DNA of 64,000 nt from Pycnopodia helianthoides (lineage: Eukaryota; Echinodermata; Asteroidea; Forcipulatida; Asteriidae). The stretch lies in the NCBI GenBank assembly GCA_032158295.1, contig CM063255.1:18807094-18871093 (forward strand), read 5' to 3'. This document shows positions 24,301 through 34,637 of this stretch, piece after piece. A program made the position numbers and the translations under genes. Numbering within the stretch: the stretch's first letter is position 1; each line of letters opens with the position of its first letter. The notes below the pieces were generated by a model that did not search any database, was not told the origin of the DNA, and was given only the letters and a program-made list of their open reading frames with translations.

Positions 24301-27300
24301 ACTTAAAGGAACATTACAGAATTGGTTTTTGATAACAAAACAGTTGCTGGCAGTGTAAGCACTTTATGTAAGCACTTTAAATATACTTTTGATCACAGAT
24401 TTACATAAAACTTACACGGTCTAATGATGATGATAGTAGAAAACATCCCTTGAAATATTTCTGTCTGAAATGCCATGTTTGATGAGAAATTAATAAACTA
24501 ATTTTCCGATTGGAGTTTATCGCTCAGTGAGTGTTTTATTCACTTGTTGACCCTATATGATTTCATGCAAATGTGTAATCGGTTTTTCACTATTTTCTCG
24601 TGAGCCAGATGGCCGATCGATCTCAAACTTCTGCAGGTTTGTCAGTTTACGTATATGGTGGATTACATAAAGTGATTACACTGCCAGCAACTGTTTTGTC
24701 AGCAAAAACCAATTCTGTAATGTTCCTTTAAGGGTGAGCCCTGAAGTAACTTATTGAGCAAACAGCACGATTGTAAATACTTGAACAGCTTACCACTGAC
24801 GTAGTGCCATCGCCCACTTCCTGATCTTGTAAATCAGCAAGTTCTACAAGAACCTTGGCTGCTGGGTGTTCAACCTCCAGGAGCTTCAGAATCGTAGCAC
24901 CATCGTTAGTGATTGTCACATCCTAGTAGAGAATCAAGACATCCAAATGTTATTCAGCTATTCAATACAACAAAATCGTTATAACAACTTGGATGAATTT
25001 CACAATTCAGGTTTGGTATATGTGACCTGATCTATCGAAATGAGGAATGTGTCAGACATAACGTATTGCGTGTAATTTGCGTGTAAAGTTGGTCACAATC
25101 AAAAATCATGAAAAAAAAACTACAAAAAAACGATTCCGCGATTTCGGTGGTATTAGGTTAAATAAAACTTGATCTTTCTTGTCGTGGTCTTACCTGTAAT
25201 TGAAAAGATGAATAAATCCACAAAAATTACGTTTTCTTGAGCATGTTTGTACACAATGATTCTCTCCAAAGTTAATTAAAACGAGTATCTAAACAAACAC
25301 GTCGTAAAAAAATGAAAGTGGCCTTGTCTTGTAGACTTTCTTCATTTCCCGATAACTTCGGACTGGAATAAGCTACAGAAAAAAATAATGGTATTGCTGG
25401 AAAGCCAGTGAGTTACTTGTTAACACGGTGTGCACAACTCAATTTTATTAAGGGGTCAATATATTCCTCATTTCGACAGATCGGGTCGGGTCATATAGAG
25501 TTCCGTGGTGATATCTTCCATGAAGTAATAATGAAGCCTGTGCCGGTTACTTGGTTAACCGACTCATCATTCGGTTACATGTTTACAAAAGAAAAACGTA
25601 AATGCACAGGCTTAGTAATAATACTAATAATAAGCAAAACTTATACAGCCCCCAACATCAAACCAGTCACTGAGCGCTTTACAATATCAAAATCAAGTCT
25701 AAAAGCAAAAACATGAAACCAGCAAAAAAAAGCAAAAATTTACAGTGATAAAAAAGTACAATGCAAACAAAAAGAAGTAGACAAGTTCAAACTCATGCTG
25801 CACAGTGTGGCATGAAGGCGAAGAAGAAAAAAGCCTAAAACAGGCAGCATGAGATTGCACTTGACATTAAAAATAGCAAGATGTTCTTTCATTTAAGTGG
25901 ATAAATTCTTGTATAGTAAGTACTTGTATGGCACAGATAAATAAAGAAATCCAAATGTTATTCAATACAATAAAATTGTTATAATAATTTGTATTGAATA
26001 ATAAATCTGGTTTGGTAAATGAGTTCCTTGGTGATACCTTCCACAAAGTACTTGTATGGCAAAGATAAACATAAATTTTGTTCTAGAAACATTTAGCCAT
26101 GTTAGTGGAGGTGTTTGAGGCCATTTTGATACTCACAGAGATAATCACAGGTAGTAGTTAATAAGCAGGACAGTTCTTTTCAGAACTACAATAAGTGGTC
26201 TCACAACTTTCCGAAATCTACTCCGCAGCAGTAGAATAAATGGCAAGACACATTCACATAGAACAAACTTACACAGCAAAGTAGATTATAAACACATGGT
26301 GTTACCACAAACTGAATAATTTATACGCAAAATTGCAAATAATTTTAGAAGTTACTGAACAGAAACTTTATTTTACATCATAAATGAAACTTTTGGAGGA
26401 AGTTGCTTTGTTCTTTTACTAAACATTTATGGTAAAGAATGAATCTGCATAAAGTATTAGGCCTTTCTCCTTTTCGAAGTAAATGATGCAAAATGGTTAA
26501 TGCTAGGAGCCGGGAGGAAGAAGAGGGGGGGGGGAGGGGCTAGTTAAGATACTTACTCCAACATCATCTACCAGCATCTTATCGAGGCCAACAGGTCCAA
26601 GAGAACTCTTCACAATATTAGCAACAGCTAATGCAGCAGTCACTGCAGCAACAAATCATCAAACAAATTATTAACCAATAAAAGAATAAAAATTAAATCA
26701 AAATGAGCCATTGAATTTTTATAGGAGAGCAAACGAGAATTATCAAACCCAACTTCTTGGCTCTGTGTGCGAACATTTTTTGGTGCCAAACAGAGCCATG
26801 AAATTGGCACCTGATCCCAAAGAACTTTTTTGAGGCAAGAAATCTGTGAACTCTACTCTAAGGTCAAAACTTCAAAAATACAAAGTCATGACATCGAAGC
26901 ATACAGTTTTGTTGATAGTGGATATATTGTTTAAAGTAAACTCTATAAATATGCCGACAGGTCATATAGCGCCCTCTTTGATGCATACTGGAGTAGCTAA
27001 CAATGTATTGAATTACAGCGAATTTTGACCACTACCACAAAGGCCAGTGGAATCACTCCCATTTATCAATCGCCCTGCTCCGTATTCAAAATTCCTGCTG
27101 ACACTCCTTTCTCTTCCTTCATTCTCCTAAAAACAATGTTTTTCTTCTATAAAAATTGACTCAGACATTTAAAGCGATCTTTTAAACGTTGTCTTTTTCT
27201 GATTTATGGCTCCAAATTATTTTTTTTAAAGGGAAATACACATCTAATAAATGGTCCGGTTACCATTTCCTAAAACAAAGTCACTACGACAAAGCTGAAG

Positions 27301-28040
27301 CAAACCAGATTAACATTTGTTTGTCACTGTAAAATTTCCAAGTCACAAAATCAGTCACTGCCCATTTGAAGTGCCGGCAAAAAATTCACTGCTTTACTTT
27401 TAGGGAAATTAGTATTTACTAACAAAAATACATTATCATAATCAATCAAAGGGGTAATTTGATTTTTTAATGGATGTTTGACTTTATTTCCCTTAGCCTT
27501 TTTTTTTTAAATGCAAATTTTGACCTTTTAAAAAGAAAGTTCAAGCGCACATTTCATCGCGTGGACAGAACTCTTGCGCATTCATGCCCAAAGGAACTCA
27601 AATGGAGTGTAGCGAGTAGCGTTGTCAAGGACCACCATCCACTCGACCGCAAAGACCTGAAAATTGCTTATTTTTTATGATTTTGACACTTTTTAATAGT
27701 TCCAAGTGCCTATGTCTCTCTGTATACATTCTTTCAACTCTTCTGGACAGGTATGGATATAGTTTGTGCTAAATTAAGGGAGATAAAGTGGCGGCCAAAA
27801 ACGGAATTTTAACCCAAAATCAATCAATGAAATATCATTAGTGTCGGAAACACAAGTAATTTACATTATCATTGAATGTGTCAATGCAAGATCAATCAGG
27901 TACAGTCAGCAAAAAATGACATTCATTTCTAAAATGCAAGAAATTAACTATCAATTTTATTCAAACTTACCATTTTGATTTCTGACTGTGTCCCCAGAGG
28001 TTCTCTCCCCTCCCACTGACAGCATTTTTGCCGTAGACAT
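12331..28040 (-). CDS. TCP1: T-complex protein 1 subunit alpha (CCT1), 12 exons
   Basis: Exons in transcript order: 28040-27971, 26642-26557, 24922-24794, 23009-22912, 22446-22336, 21355-21174, 19686-19560, 17624-17448, 16062-15939, 14904-14712, 13749-13586, 12511-12331. They encode about 546 residues (human 556). All three chaperonin signatures are present: [13 protein letters not shown] (exon 2), [16 protein letters not shown] (exon 3) and [12 protein letters not shown] (exon 3, with the ATP-hydrolysis Asp). The apical and intermediate regions follow ([43 protein letters not shown]), then [13 protein letters not shown] and the equatorial C-terminus [18 protein letters not shown]. By family it is one of eight subunits of the cytosolic TRiC/CCT ring that folds actin and tubulin. 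The start ATG has A at -3 and gives the usual short N-terminus. The exon 7-8 junction is one base out of phase as given; every other junction is in phase. Introns total about 14 kb and are full of repeats. Confidence 0.96.
12558..13085. repeat. 18-bp minisatellite (about 29 copies) in TCP1 intron 11
   Basis: Unit CCAAGGGATAATAATATA with A/G and occasional other substitutions. The period of 18 makes long pseudo-open frames in several phases (repeats of PRDNNI or YYYPLV). Array edges are inside the intron 12512-13585. Confidence 0.95.
13231..13552. mobile_element. TTAA MITE, CCCTTACAGTGCC family, nested in a SINE
   Basis: 322 bp, ends CCCTTACAGTGCCAGCC and GGCACTCGAAGGG, TTAA at 13227-13230 and 13553-13556. 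The left flank (TTTACGTCCCATCCGAAGAA to GTCTTGC) and the right flank (TTAATGGCACAAGT) are SINE-A sequence that normally reads CTTGCTTAAGGACACAAGT. Confidence 0.87.
14192..14385. repeat. 26-bp minisatellite (7-8 copies) in TCP1 intron 10
   Basis: Unit GGTCACAAGGCAGGTCATGG plus CCAAGA. The array runs directly into a SINE fragment (GTCCTTAAGCAAGACACTTTAC), so it probably grew from the junction of that repeat. Confidence 0.9.
15167..15392. mobile_element. GGGCCC foldback element in TCP1 intron 9
   Basis: Two arms of about 90 bp: TAGAGCTGCTAAGCACAAAA, then GATAAAAACAGGATTACCAA, and their inverse complements ending ATGAAATTGGGCCC. Could form a long hairpin in the pre-mRNA. The rest of intron 9 (15393-15938) holds only a T/G-rich tract near 15780. 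Confidence 0.85.
16149..16526. mobile_element. TTAA MITE, AGGCACTGGACACTATTGG family
   Basis: 378 bp in TCP1 intron 8, termini AGGCACTGGACACTATTGG and CCAAAGGTGTCCAGTGTCT, TTAA at 16145-16148 and 16527-16530. Second copy at 46386-46760. Confidence 0.9.
16788..16868. other. 81-bp sequence identical to 20242-20322
   Basis: Begins GTGACTTGGATGAGTTCATG and ends GGAGTGATTTTAATCTCA, and includes a TATA-like CTTATAAAGG. It matches 20242-20322 base for base, while the flanks do not match. Both copies lie in TCP1 introns (8 and 6). No snoRNA C/D boxes or tRNA boxes are apparent; it could be a short repeat or an unknown intronic RNA. Confidence 0.8.
16995..17085. repeat. 24-bp repeat, 3 copies
   Basis: Unit CCCATGGCAACCAATGTAAT plus ATAC, in TCP1 intron 8. 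Confidence 0.8.
17448..17624 (-). CDS. TCP1: TCP1 exon 8 with out-of-phase acceptor
   Basis: This exon encodes [19 protein letters not shown] onward, through [22 protein letters not shown] sequence, to the donor at 17447 (GTACGG). The upstream exon ends two bases into an Arg codon (AG), so one base should precede the GAG codon. The sequence after the nearest CAG has two (AG then GAG). Using the next AG leaves none. Neither gives a readable frame, while the exon body itself is intact and well conserved. Confidence 0.85.
17620..17772 (-). repeat. 38-40-bp tandem repeat of a splice acceptor (4 copies)
   Basis: Four tandem copies of a 38-40-bp unit, each containing the branch/polypyrimidine region, CATTTTCAG and the first bases of TCP1 exon 8 (GAGTCCGATAT or GAGTCGGATAT). 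The two distal copies have exactly one base between CAG and GAG, the phase the gene needs; the middle copy has none and the exon-proximal copy has two. Confidence 0.9.
17821..18690. repeat. Local duplication of about 165 bp in TCP1 intron 7
   Basis: 17821-17985 and 18525-18690 share GCAAAGAGCT, AAATGATTTCAAGAAACCAT, ACAGAATACAGCAAAAATAC and TCAAATTTATAAAGTAAC. The remainder of the interval contains the dispersed repeat at 18030-18260. Confidence 0.75.
18030..18260. repeat. Dispersed repeat, paralogue of 42930-43155
   Basis: GC-richer than its surroundings. Shares GTAAATCGGCCATCTTT, CAGTCGTGCGTTTCG, AACGCAGCTGCGTTAATAG and AAGCCAAAATGCAATTTGCC with 42930-43155. Confidence 0.75.
18755..18993 (-). 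repeat. SINE-B copy (tRNA-headed)
   Basis: Inverted B box (GCGGGATTCGAATCGGGGTC), preceded by GAGGAGAGAAGACAAGGAAG and TTCAGTTTTAG. Relatives at 43305-43520 and 51005-51265. The remaining intron to 19559 has no recognisable feature. Confidence 0.75.
19800..20165. repeat. Dispersed repeat, relatives at 42500-42840 and 58140-58260
   Basis: Shares TTTACTGGACCAGAATTTT, AAGCACTAAGAGAAGATT, CCGGACTTGTC and GGCCTGCGGTCCAGTGT segments with 42500-42840. The final segment matches the 58150-58260 array. Confidence 0.7.
20242..20322. other. 81-bp sequence identical to 16788-16868
   Basis: Second perfect copy, same orientation, in TCP1 intron 6 (19687-21173). The absence of any substitution contrasts with the divergence of every other repeat pair in these introns. 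Confidence 0.8.
20545..20700. repeat. Short foldback repeat
   Basis: GGCTGTACATGGATTTATCA followed by ACTCTCAC is matched in reverse by GTGAGAGTTCATAACTCC followed by ATGTACAG. It abuts the TTA-flanked element at 20720. Confidence 0.65.
20720..21109. mobile_element. TTA-flanked MITE (Harbinger-like)
   Basis: 390 bp, termini GGCGTCTTGTCAAAAC and GTTTTGACAAGACGCC (perfect 16 bp), with TTA at 20717-20719 and 21110-21112. A three-base TTA duplication is typical of PIF/Harbinger elements. GC-rich core. It lies 65 bp from TCP1 exon 6. Confidence 0.78.
21527..21945 (-). repeat. SINE-A copy in TCP1 intron 5
   Basis: Tail (TAATAATAATAG), GCGCTTCAA, body (CCAGGAACACCGGGGCAAAC, CGGCTTTACGTCCCATCCGA) and inverted head with B box (GGGACTCGAACCC). 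The A box is lost. Confidence 0.85.
21975..22130 (+). repeat. SINE-C copy (tRNA-headed)
   Basis: Head GTATCGGTGGTCTACTGGTA (A-box-like) and GGGTTTGAATCCCGCCC (B box), followed by GACTCGGGAAAGTACCGAGT. Adjacent to, and in opposite orientation from, the SINE-A copy. Confidence 0.75.
22605..22790. repeat. Dispersed repeat, paralogue of 61505-61665
   Basis: GTGTCTTTTGGACACC and AAATTTGGACACCCT motifs repeated internally. Shared with 61505-61665 including GCATTGTAAGTGAACAA. Confidence 0.75.
23156..23376 (+). mobile_element. TTAA MITE, CCCTCTTGCTGTCTGACC family, copy 1
   Basis: 221 bp, ends CCCTCTTGCTGTCTGACC and CACTCACAGTAGGAGGG, TTAA at 23152-23155 and 23377-23380. The matching point in copy 2 of the duplication (about 23813) lacks it. 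Confidence 0.88.
23472..23675 (-). mobile_element. TTAA MITE, CCCTCTTGCTGTCTGACC family, copy 2
   Basis: 204 bp, inverse orientation, ends CCCTCAGTGACTCTTGG and GACAGCAAGAGGG, TTAA at 23468-23471 and 23676-23679. The matching point in copy 1 (about 23040) lacks it. Confidence 0.88.
24104..24240 (+). repeat. SINE-D copy with tRNA-like head
   Basis: Head of about 74 bp (GGCTAGATAGCTCCGTTGGT through GGTTCAAGTCCGGCTC) has recognisable A and B boxes but a weak anticodon arm, and runs into a SINE body (TTTAACCCAAACATG, CCCAGTCAGTTTCCCTT). Not a functional tRNA gene. Confidence 0.65.
24307..24727. mobile_element. TTAA MITE, AGGAACATTACAGAATTGG family
   Basis: 421 bp, in TCP1 intron 3, 66 bases before exon 3 on this strand. 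TTAA at 24303-24306 and 24728-24731. The extra length comes from an internal duplication (GTAAGCACTTTATGTAAGCA). Confidence 0.9.
25012..25502. mobile_element. MITE with TATATGACC termini
   Basis: Left end TATATGTGACCTGATCTATCG-like and right end CGACAGATCGGGTCGGGTCA plus TATA form inverted repeats of about 35 bp. The flanks GGTTTGG and GAGTTCC are contiguous in the paralogous empty site at about 26008-26030. TA or TATA target site. Confidence 0.75.
26150..26350. repeat. Dispersed repeat, paralogue of 41860-42020
   Basis: Shares GTAGTTAATAAGCAGGACAG, TTCTTTTCAGAA, TCTACTCCGC and ACACATGGTGTTACCACAAA. The last motif also occurs in the array at 52783-53355. The rest of TCP1 intron 2 up to 26556 shows only a poly-G tract near 26525. 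Confidence 0.7.
26643..27970. other. TCP1 intron 1, no distinct element recognised
   Basis: Apart from a short foldback-like piece at 26745-26815 (CAGAGCCATGAAATTGGCACC), nothing could be identified. The segment 27520-27680 has an open frame but no recognisable protein motif. Confidence 0.5.
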
Positions 28041-29630
28041 TGTGAAAAACTTTTAAAATACAGATTTTGTGGGCCTTAATTTGCTCTTTCGTACACAGTG
28101 CCCAGGAAACAGCGTGCTGAACTAAATTTGAGACTTTGTTAACGTGTAGTTCATGATACTAAGCAAAATGACAATTTCTGCTCTAATGTATTGTCTTCGA
28201 ATCAAATTTTTGAATTGTTTTAAATAGCAATAAAGTTTATGCATCTATGAATTTCATTTATTTATTTAAGACGGTTCATTTAGATAAATTGGCGAATAAT
28301 TAATTTAACATGAACTATACGTGTAAATATACATCTAGCCAATCCTCACTGTGTAGAACATGCTAGAAACCCACGTGAATTTTGAAGCAACAACCATACA
28401 CGTTCTATGGTAACTGCCACTGGTTCCCTGTTCTCAGCGGATTTTTTAATGAGATGTGTGCTGTTGGAACCAGTGATTTGGTTAGTCTCTTACCCGTGTC
28501 GTTTTCTCTTAGTTAAGATGAGCATCATGAATTCGTCCCTCTGTTCCTCCATGCTCCAACGCATCAAAGTTCAGCTTCATAATGGCTCAAGACAATTTTG
28601 TTTCGCATTATCATTTCTATTTGTGGAAAAGAAGCAAGAAGCAAAGATACCAAGCATTCTCTGTAATATCATTTACATGAACCTTTCATGGGCAATTTTG
28701 TCTTATTGTACAAGTTTGACATTGACAATATTTTATTGTTATGCATCATTGCTAAAACGAAATGTACAATGCACACATTTCTTCTCAAATTTGAGTTAAC
28801 AGTTCCATACTTTAATGATGTAGGTATTTTTTTTTTTTTTTTGCAAAAGCATCAGGTAAAAATATTGCACAGGGAGATTGGTACCACATTCATTTTTGTA
28901 AACTACTTGTAACAAATAAAACAACTCACCACCAGAGATATAGTATATCTCAATAGTGCATCTATTTGCATAATCTTTATTTCTTTAATAATGATAAAGG
29001 CAAGTACCGTCTTATTCCCTTGTTGCTACAAGAAACATTGTGGTTTTTTTTTGACAATCTCCACAGAATTCTTTAAAATACAACAAGTGGACAAATACAA
29101 GGAAATTACATACAAGAATCATAACACTAAGAGACATTGGAACCGAGGATAACACAAAAAAGCTTTAAAAAAAAGCTTTGTTATTTGCAGTTGGAATTTT
29201 GCAGTTGGAATTACATTGTACAAAGGTTTTGTATGATACAAAGTAAAACAATATCCCTCAGAGCTGTCTGTGGTTGATGCAATTTTATTTACTATTTCTG
29301 TAACGTGGAAATTTGATTTTTAAGCATCAAATACCATACTAAAAGAAGTAGTTTCTTCTGATTTATTTGCAACTGCTCTATTTTTTTATATTCATTTGAA
29401 GAGTTGAGTTTTTTTAGCAAAGAATTTTATCAACAGTAAGGGGAGGGGGATAACTTGTAATAAAAATTATTAACGACATTTTAATTGTTCCCCAAATTTA
29501 TTTCCAAGTACAGTGTAAGTTTTGTTTGTTGTATAGCTTGAATTAAGTCAACTTATTGTTGGAAAGGCAAGGGCCTCTGCATATAAATGCCTCCCACCTA
29601 TTTTCTTGTATGAATTTCACGAACATGGGC
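28041..29630. other. TCP1 5' flank and intergenic DNA
   Basis: Holds the TCP1 5' UTR and promoter, whose start point cannot be placed; no TATA box stands out. Open frames at 28407-28912 show no conserved motif. The rest is AT-rich and without recognisable repeats until the tandem triplication begins. Confidence 0.5.
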
Positions 29631-29872
29631 AAGCATAGCCGTTTTTATGAACACTTCGTACATAGTATTTTCAATTATTTCCAATGATCGATAGGTATAA
29701 TTATGGTGGGAAAATTAAACAACTTGGATTAAATTAGAGTGGCATTCAAGTTGACACCTGTTCAGATGCAGTTTTTGTTTACAGGCTATTGCGATGTTCG
29801 TGGGGAAGGAAATACCAAAGTAAACGAAAACGGAAGCGTTTTGTCAACGAGTTGTGCATGTAAGCCATTTAA

Positions 29873-30244
29873 AGGCACATTACAGAATTGGTAATTGTAA
29901 AATATACTTTTGAACACAGATTTACATAAAACTTACACGGTCTAATGATGATGAAAGTAGAAAACATCCCTAGAAATATTTCTGGCTGAAATGCCATAAA
30001 TATTTGATGAGAAATAAATCAAACTAATTTCCGATTGGAGTTTATCGCTCATGAGCGTTTTATTCATGCATTGTATAACACATGCAAATTTGTAATCGGT
30101 TTTGCACTATTTTCTCGTGACCCAGATGGCCGATCGATCTCAAACTTCTACAGGTTTGTCAGTTTATGTATATGGTGGATTACATAAAATGCTTACACTG
30201 CCAGCAACTGTTTTGTTAGCAAAAACCAATTCTGTAATGTTCCT
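29873..30244. mobile_element. TTAA MITE inserted only in unit 1
   Basis: 372 bp, termini AGGCACATTACAGAATTGG and CCAATTCTGTAATGTTCCT, TTAA at 29869-29872 and 30245-30248. Units 2 and 3 read GCCATTTAAACAAAATTG straight across the same point with a single TTAA. Confidence 0.95.
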
Positions 30245-31084
30245 TTAAACACAATTGTGTTTGTATATGTTATGTTCTTCAAATCAAGCCACCAACATGT
30301 TGCAAAATAACCTTTTGTAACTTGGCGATAATGCGATACGGATAATGATTTTCGGATGCAGGACTAGTCAAGGCAGATACAGGATACAAATGTTGTTTCT
30401 CTAGCATGCTTAGTTCATGAGTTATAGTCAATCTTAACTCGGAATACGATTCGCGAGCCATTATTCGGCAGGATATTTCTTGCTGGTTTAATTAATGGAT
30501 ATGTGAACTCTGGAGCTCATCGGATCATTCTTGCTAAGTCTCGATACATTTGTAAGAAATACATTTTGGTTTTAATAAACATTTTTTTCAATTTCAAAAT
30601 GGTTCCAGAATTAACAGTGCGTCGGACGGGATTTGGTAAATATTTGGCATCCGTTCTCGATATGTATATCGTGAGATCGGGTAAAGTGTGAAGTATAAAT
30701 GCCACCTTTATTTTTCTAATTTTAAACTAATTCGGCCGTGGACATTTTGACACAACCCCGTCTTGGCTGTGATGAAAACCTTGATCAAAACCATACGAGA
30801 ACGTGCTGCTGCGTGTATTAATTTGTGGGCATCTTTATTTTTGTTTATAGTAGATTTGTTTTCCTTTTTGCGAGGTGGGGGGGGGGGGGAGAATTGCAAC
30901 TTCTGGCAATGAGAATCAAAGAAGGAGGAAGGCCTAAAAGCCCCTCAATCGTGATATCAATAACATAATCATTTTACAATTTTCTGCATTTTGGAGACGA
31001 CTCAGCATTCATACAAAGTATGCACGTTGGTATCGATACTATCGTGATTGATTAAAGCAATCGATCAGTAAGAAACAATGTTAA

Positions 31085-31459
31085 AGGAACATTTTTGGTA
31101 AGAAAAGAACTTGTAAAATATTTGATCTCAGATTTACACAAAACTTACACGGTCTAATGATGATGATAGTAGAAAACATCCCTTGAAATATTTCTGTCTG
31201 AAATGCCATTATTGATGAGAAATAATAAACTCATTTTCCGATTGGAGTTTATCGCTCAGTGAGCGTTTTATTCATTTGTTGAATATTATGATTTCATGCA
31301 AATGTGTAATCGGTTTTTCACTATTTTCTCAGTGACCCAGATGGCCGATTGATCTCAAACTTCTACGGGTTTGTCAGTTTATGTATATGGTGGATTACAT
31401 AAAGTGCTTACACTGCCAGCAACTGTTTTATTAGCAAAAAACAATTCTGTAATGTTCCT
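31085..31459. mobile_element. TTAA MITE shared by the tandem units (unit 1)
   Basis: Termini AGGAACATTTTTGGTAAG (left, decayed) and ACAATTCTGTAATGTTCCT; TTAA at 31081-31084 and 31460-31463. Inserted before the triplication. Confidence 0.88.
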
Positions 31460-32862
31460 TTAATATAAAGTTTATTTGAGATATACCGGTAAGTTATAAT
31501 TATGACTTATGCTAACTCATAATAATAATCATAATTATGACTTTCTTATGTTTTTCTCAATGTCCCTGTAACGCTTTGGTATTTTTGTCCAACACCTGTC
31601 AGGGTTAAAAAAAAGTCTGTTCGGCTTGAAAAATATTTTCTCGTTTTGAACTTGCTCGCGCTCAAGCAAAAAATATTTTTAGATTCAAGTTGAACATAAT
31701 TAGAAGGGCGTGGCCGGAGCTACCAAAGATTAATAAGTTGCCCACATGTCGTGATGCTGTCGACAAAATTGTGCTTATGGGCAAGCATAGCCGTTTTTAT
31801 GAACACTTCGTACATAGTATTTTCAATTATTTCCAATGATCGATAGGTATAATTATGGTGGGGAAACTAAACAACTTGGATTAAATTAGAGTGGTATTCA
31901 AGTTGACACCTGTCCAGATGCAGTTTTTTTTACAGGCTATTGCGATGTTCATGGGGAAGGAAATACCAAAGTAAACAAAAACGGAAGCGTTTTGTCAAAG
32001 ATTTTTTCGCATGTAAGCCATTTAAACAAAATTGTGTTTGTATATTTTGTGTTCTTCAAATCAAGCCACCAACATGTTGCAAAATAATCTTTTGTAACTT
32101 GGCGATAATGCGATACGGATAATGATTTTCGGATGCAGGACTAGTCAAGGCAGATACAGGATACAAATGTTGTTTCTCTAGCATGCTTAGTTCATGAGTT
32201 ATTGTCAATCTTAACTCGGAATATGATTCGCGAGCCATTATTCGGCAGGATATTTCTTGCTAGTTTAATTAATGGATATAACTCTTTGTGAACTCTAGAG
32301 CTCATCAGATCATTCTTGCTAAGTCTCGATACATTTGTAAGAAATACCTTTTGGTTTTAATAAACATGTTTTTCAATTCCAAAATGGTTCCGGAATTAAC
32401 AGTGCCTCGGACGGGATTTGGTAAATATTTGGCATCCGTTCTCGATATGTATATCGTGAGATCGGGTAAAGTGTGGAGTATAAATGCCACCTTTATTTTT
32501 CTAATTTTAAACTAATTCGGCCTTGGACATTTTGACATAATCCCGTCTTGGTTGTGATGAAAACCTTGACCAAAACCATACGAGAACGTGCTGCTGAGTG
32601 TATTAATTTGTGGGCATCTTTATTTTTGTCTATAGTAGATTTGTTTTCCTTTTTGCGAGGTGGGGGGGAAATTGCAACTTCTGGCAATGAGAATCAAAGA
32701 AGGAGGAAGGCCTAAAAGCCCCTCAATCGTGATATCAATAACATAATCATTTTACAATTTTCTGCATTTTGGAGACGACTCAGCATTCATACAAAGTATG
32801 CACGTTGGTATCGATACTATCGTGATTGATTAAAGCAATCGATCAGTAAGAAACAATGTTAA

Positions 32863-33236
32863 AGGAACATTTTGGTAAGAAAAGAACTTGTAAAATATTT
32901 GATCACAGATTTACACAAAACTTACACGGTCTAATGATGATGATAGTAGAAATCATCCCTTGAAATATTTCTGTCTGAAATTCCATATTTGATTAGAAAT
33001 GAATAAACTCATTTTCCGATTGGAGTTTATCGCTCAGTGAACGTTTTATTCATTTGTTGAATATTATGATTTCATGCAAATGTGTAATCGGTTTTGCACT
33101 ATTTTCTCGTGACCCAGATGGCCGATCGATCTCAAACTTCTACAGGTTTGTCAGTTTATGTATATGGTGGATTACATAAAGTGCTTACACTGCCAGCAAC
33201 TGTTTTATTAGCAAAAAACAATTCTGTAATGTTCCT
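32863..33236. mobile_element. TTAA MITE shared by the tandem units (unit 2)
   Basis: Same position in the unit as 31085-31459; TTAA at 32859-32862 and 33237-33240. Confidence 0.88.
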
Positions 33237-34637
33237 TTAATATAAAGTTTATTTGAGATATACCGGTAAGTTGTAAGTATGACTTATGCTAACTCATAAT
33301 AATAATCATAATTATGACTTTCTTATGTTTTTCTCAATGTCCCTGTAACGCTTTGGTATTTTTGTCCAACACCTGTCAGGGTTAAAAAAAGTCTGTTCGG
33401 CTTGAAAAATATTTTCTCGTTTTGAACTTGCTCGCACTCAAGCAAAAAATATTTTTAGATTCAAGTTGAACATAATTAGAAGGGCGTGGCCGGAGCTACC
33501 AAAGATTAATAAGTTGCCCACATGTCGCGATGCTGTCGACAAAATTGTGCTTATGGGCAAGCATAGCCGTTTTTATGAACACTTCGTACATAGTATTTTC
33601 AATTATTTCCAATGATCGATAGGTATAATTATGGTGGGGAAACTAAACAACTTGGATTAAATTAGAGTGGTATTCAAGTTGACACCTGTCCAGATGCAGT
33701 TTTTTTTACAGGCTATTGCGATGTTCATGGGGAAGGAAATACCAAAGTAAACAAAAACGGAAGCGTTTTGTCAAAGATTTTTTCGCATGTAAGCCATTTA
33801 AACAAAATTGTGTTTGTATATTTTGTGTTCTTCAAATCAAGCCACCAACATGTTGCAAAATAATCTTTTGTAACTTGGCGATAATGCGATACGGATAATG
33901 ATTTTCGGATGCAGGACTAGTCAAGGCAGATACAGGATACAAATGTTGTTTCTCTAGCATGCTTAGTTCATGAGTTATTGTCAATCTTAACTCGGAATAT
34001 GATTCGCGAGCCATTATTCGGCAGGATATTTCTTGCTGGTTTAATTAATGGATATAACTCTTTGTGAACTCTAGAGCTCATCAGATCATTCTTGCTAAGT
34101 CTCGATACATTTGTAAGAAATACCTTTTGGTTTTAATAAACATGTTTTTCAATTCCAAAATGGTTCCGGAATTAACAGTGCCTCGGACGGGATTTGGTAA
34201 ATATTTGGCATCCGTTCTCGATATGTATATCGTGAGATCGGGTAAAGTGTGGAGTATAAATGCCACCTTTATTTTTCTAATTTTAAACTAATTCGGCCGT
34301 GGACATTTTGACACAACCCCGTCTTGGTTGTGATGAAAACCTTGATCAAAACCATACGAGAACGTGCTGCTGCGTGTATTAATTTGTGGGCATCTTTATT
34401 TTTGTCTATAGTAGATTTGTTTTCCTTTTTGTGAGGTGGGGGGAAATTGCAACTTCTGGCAATGAGAATCAAAGAAGGAGGAAGGCCTAAAAGCCCCTCA
34501 ATCGTGATATCAATAACATAATCATTTTACAATTTTCTGCATTTTGGAGACGACTCAGCATTCAAACAAAGTATGCACGTTGGTATCGATACTATCGTGA
34601 TTGATTAAAGCAATCGATCAGTAAGAAACAATGTTAA

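Noticed and set aside
32056..34291. Conserved 60-75-codon frames repeated in the tandem units
   Set aside because: They are preserved because the units are recent duplicates; no recognisable domain, and similar frames occur on both strands.
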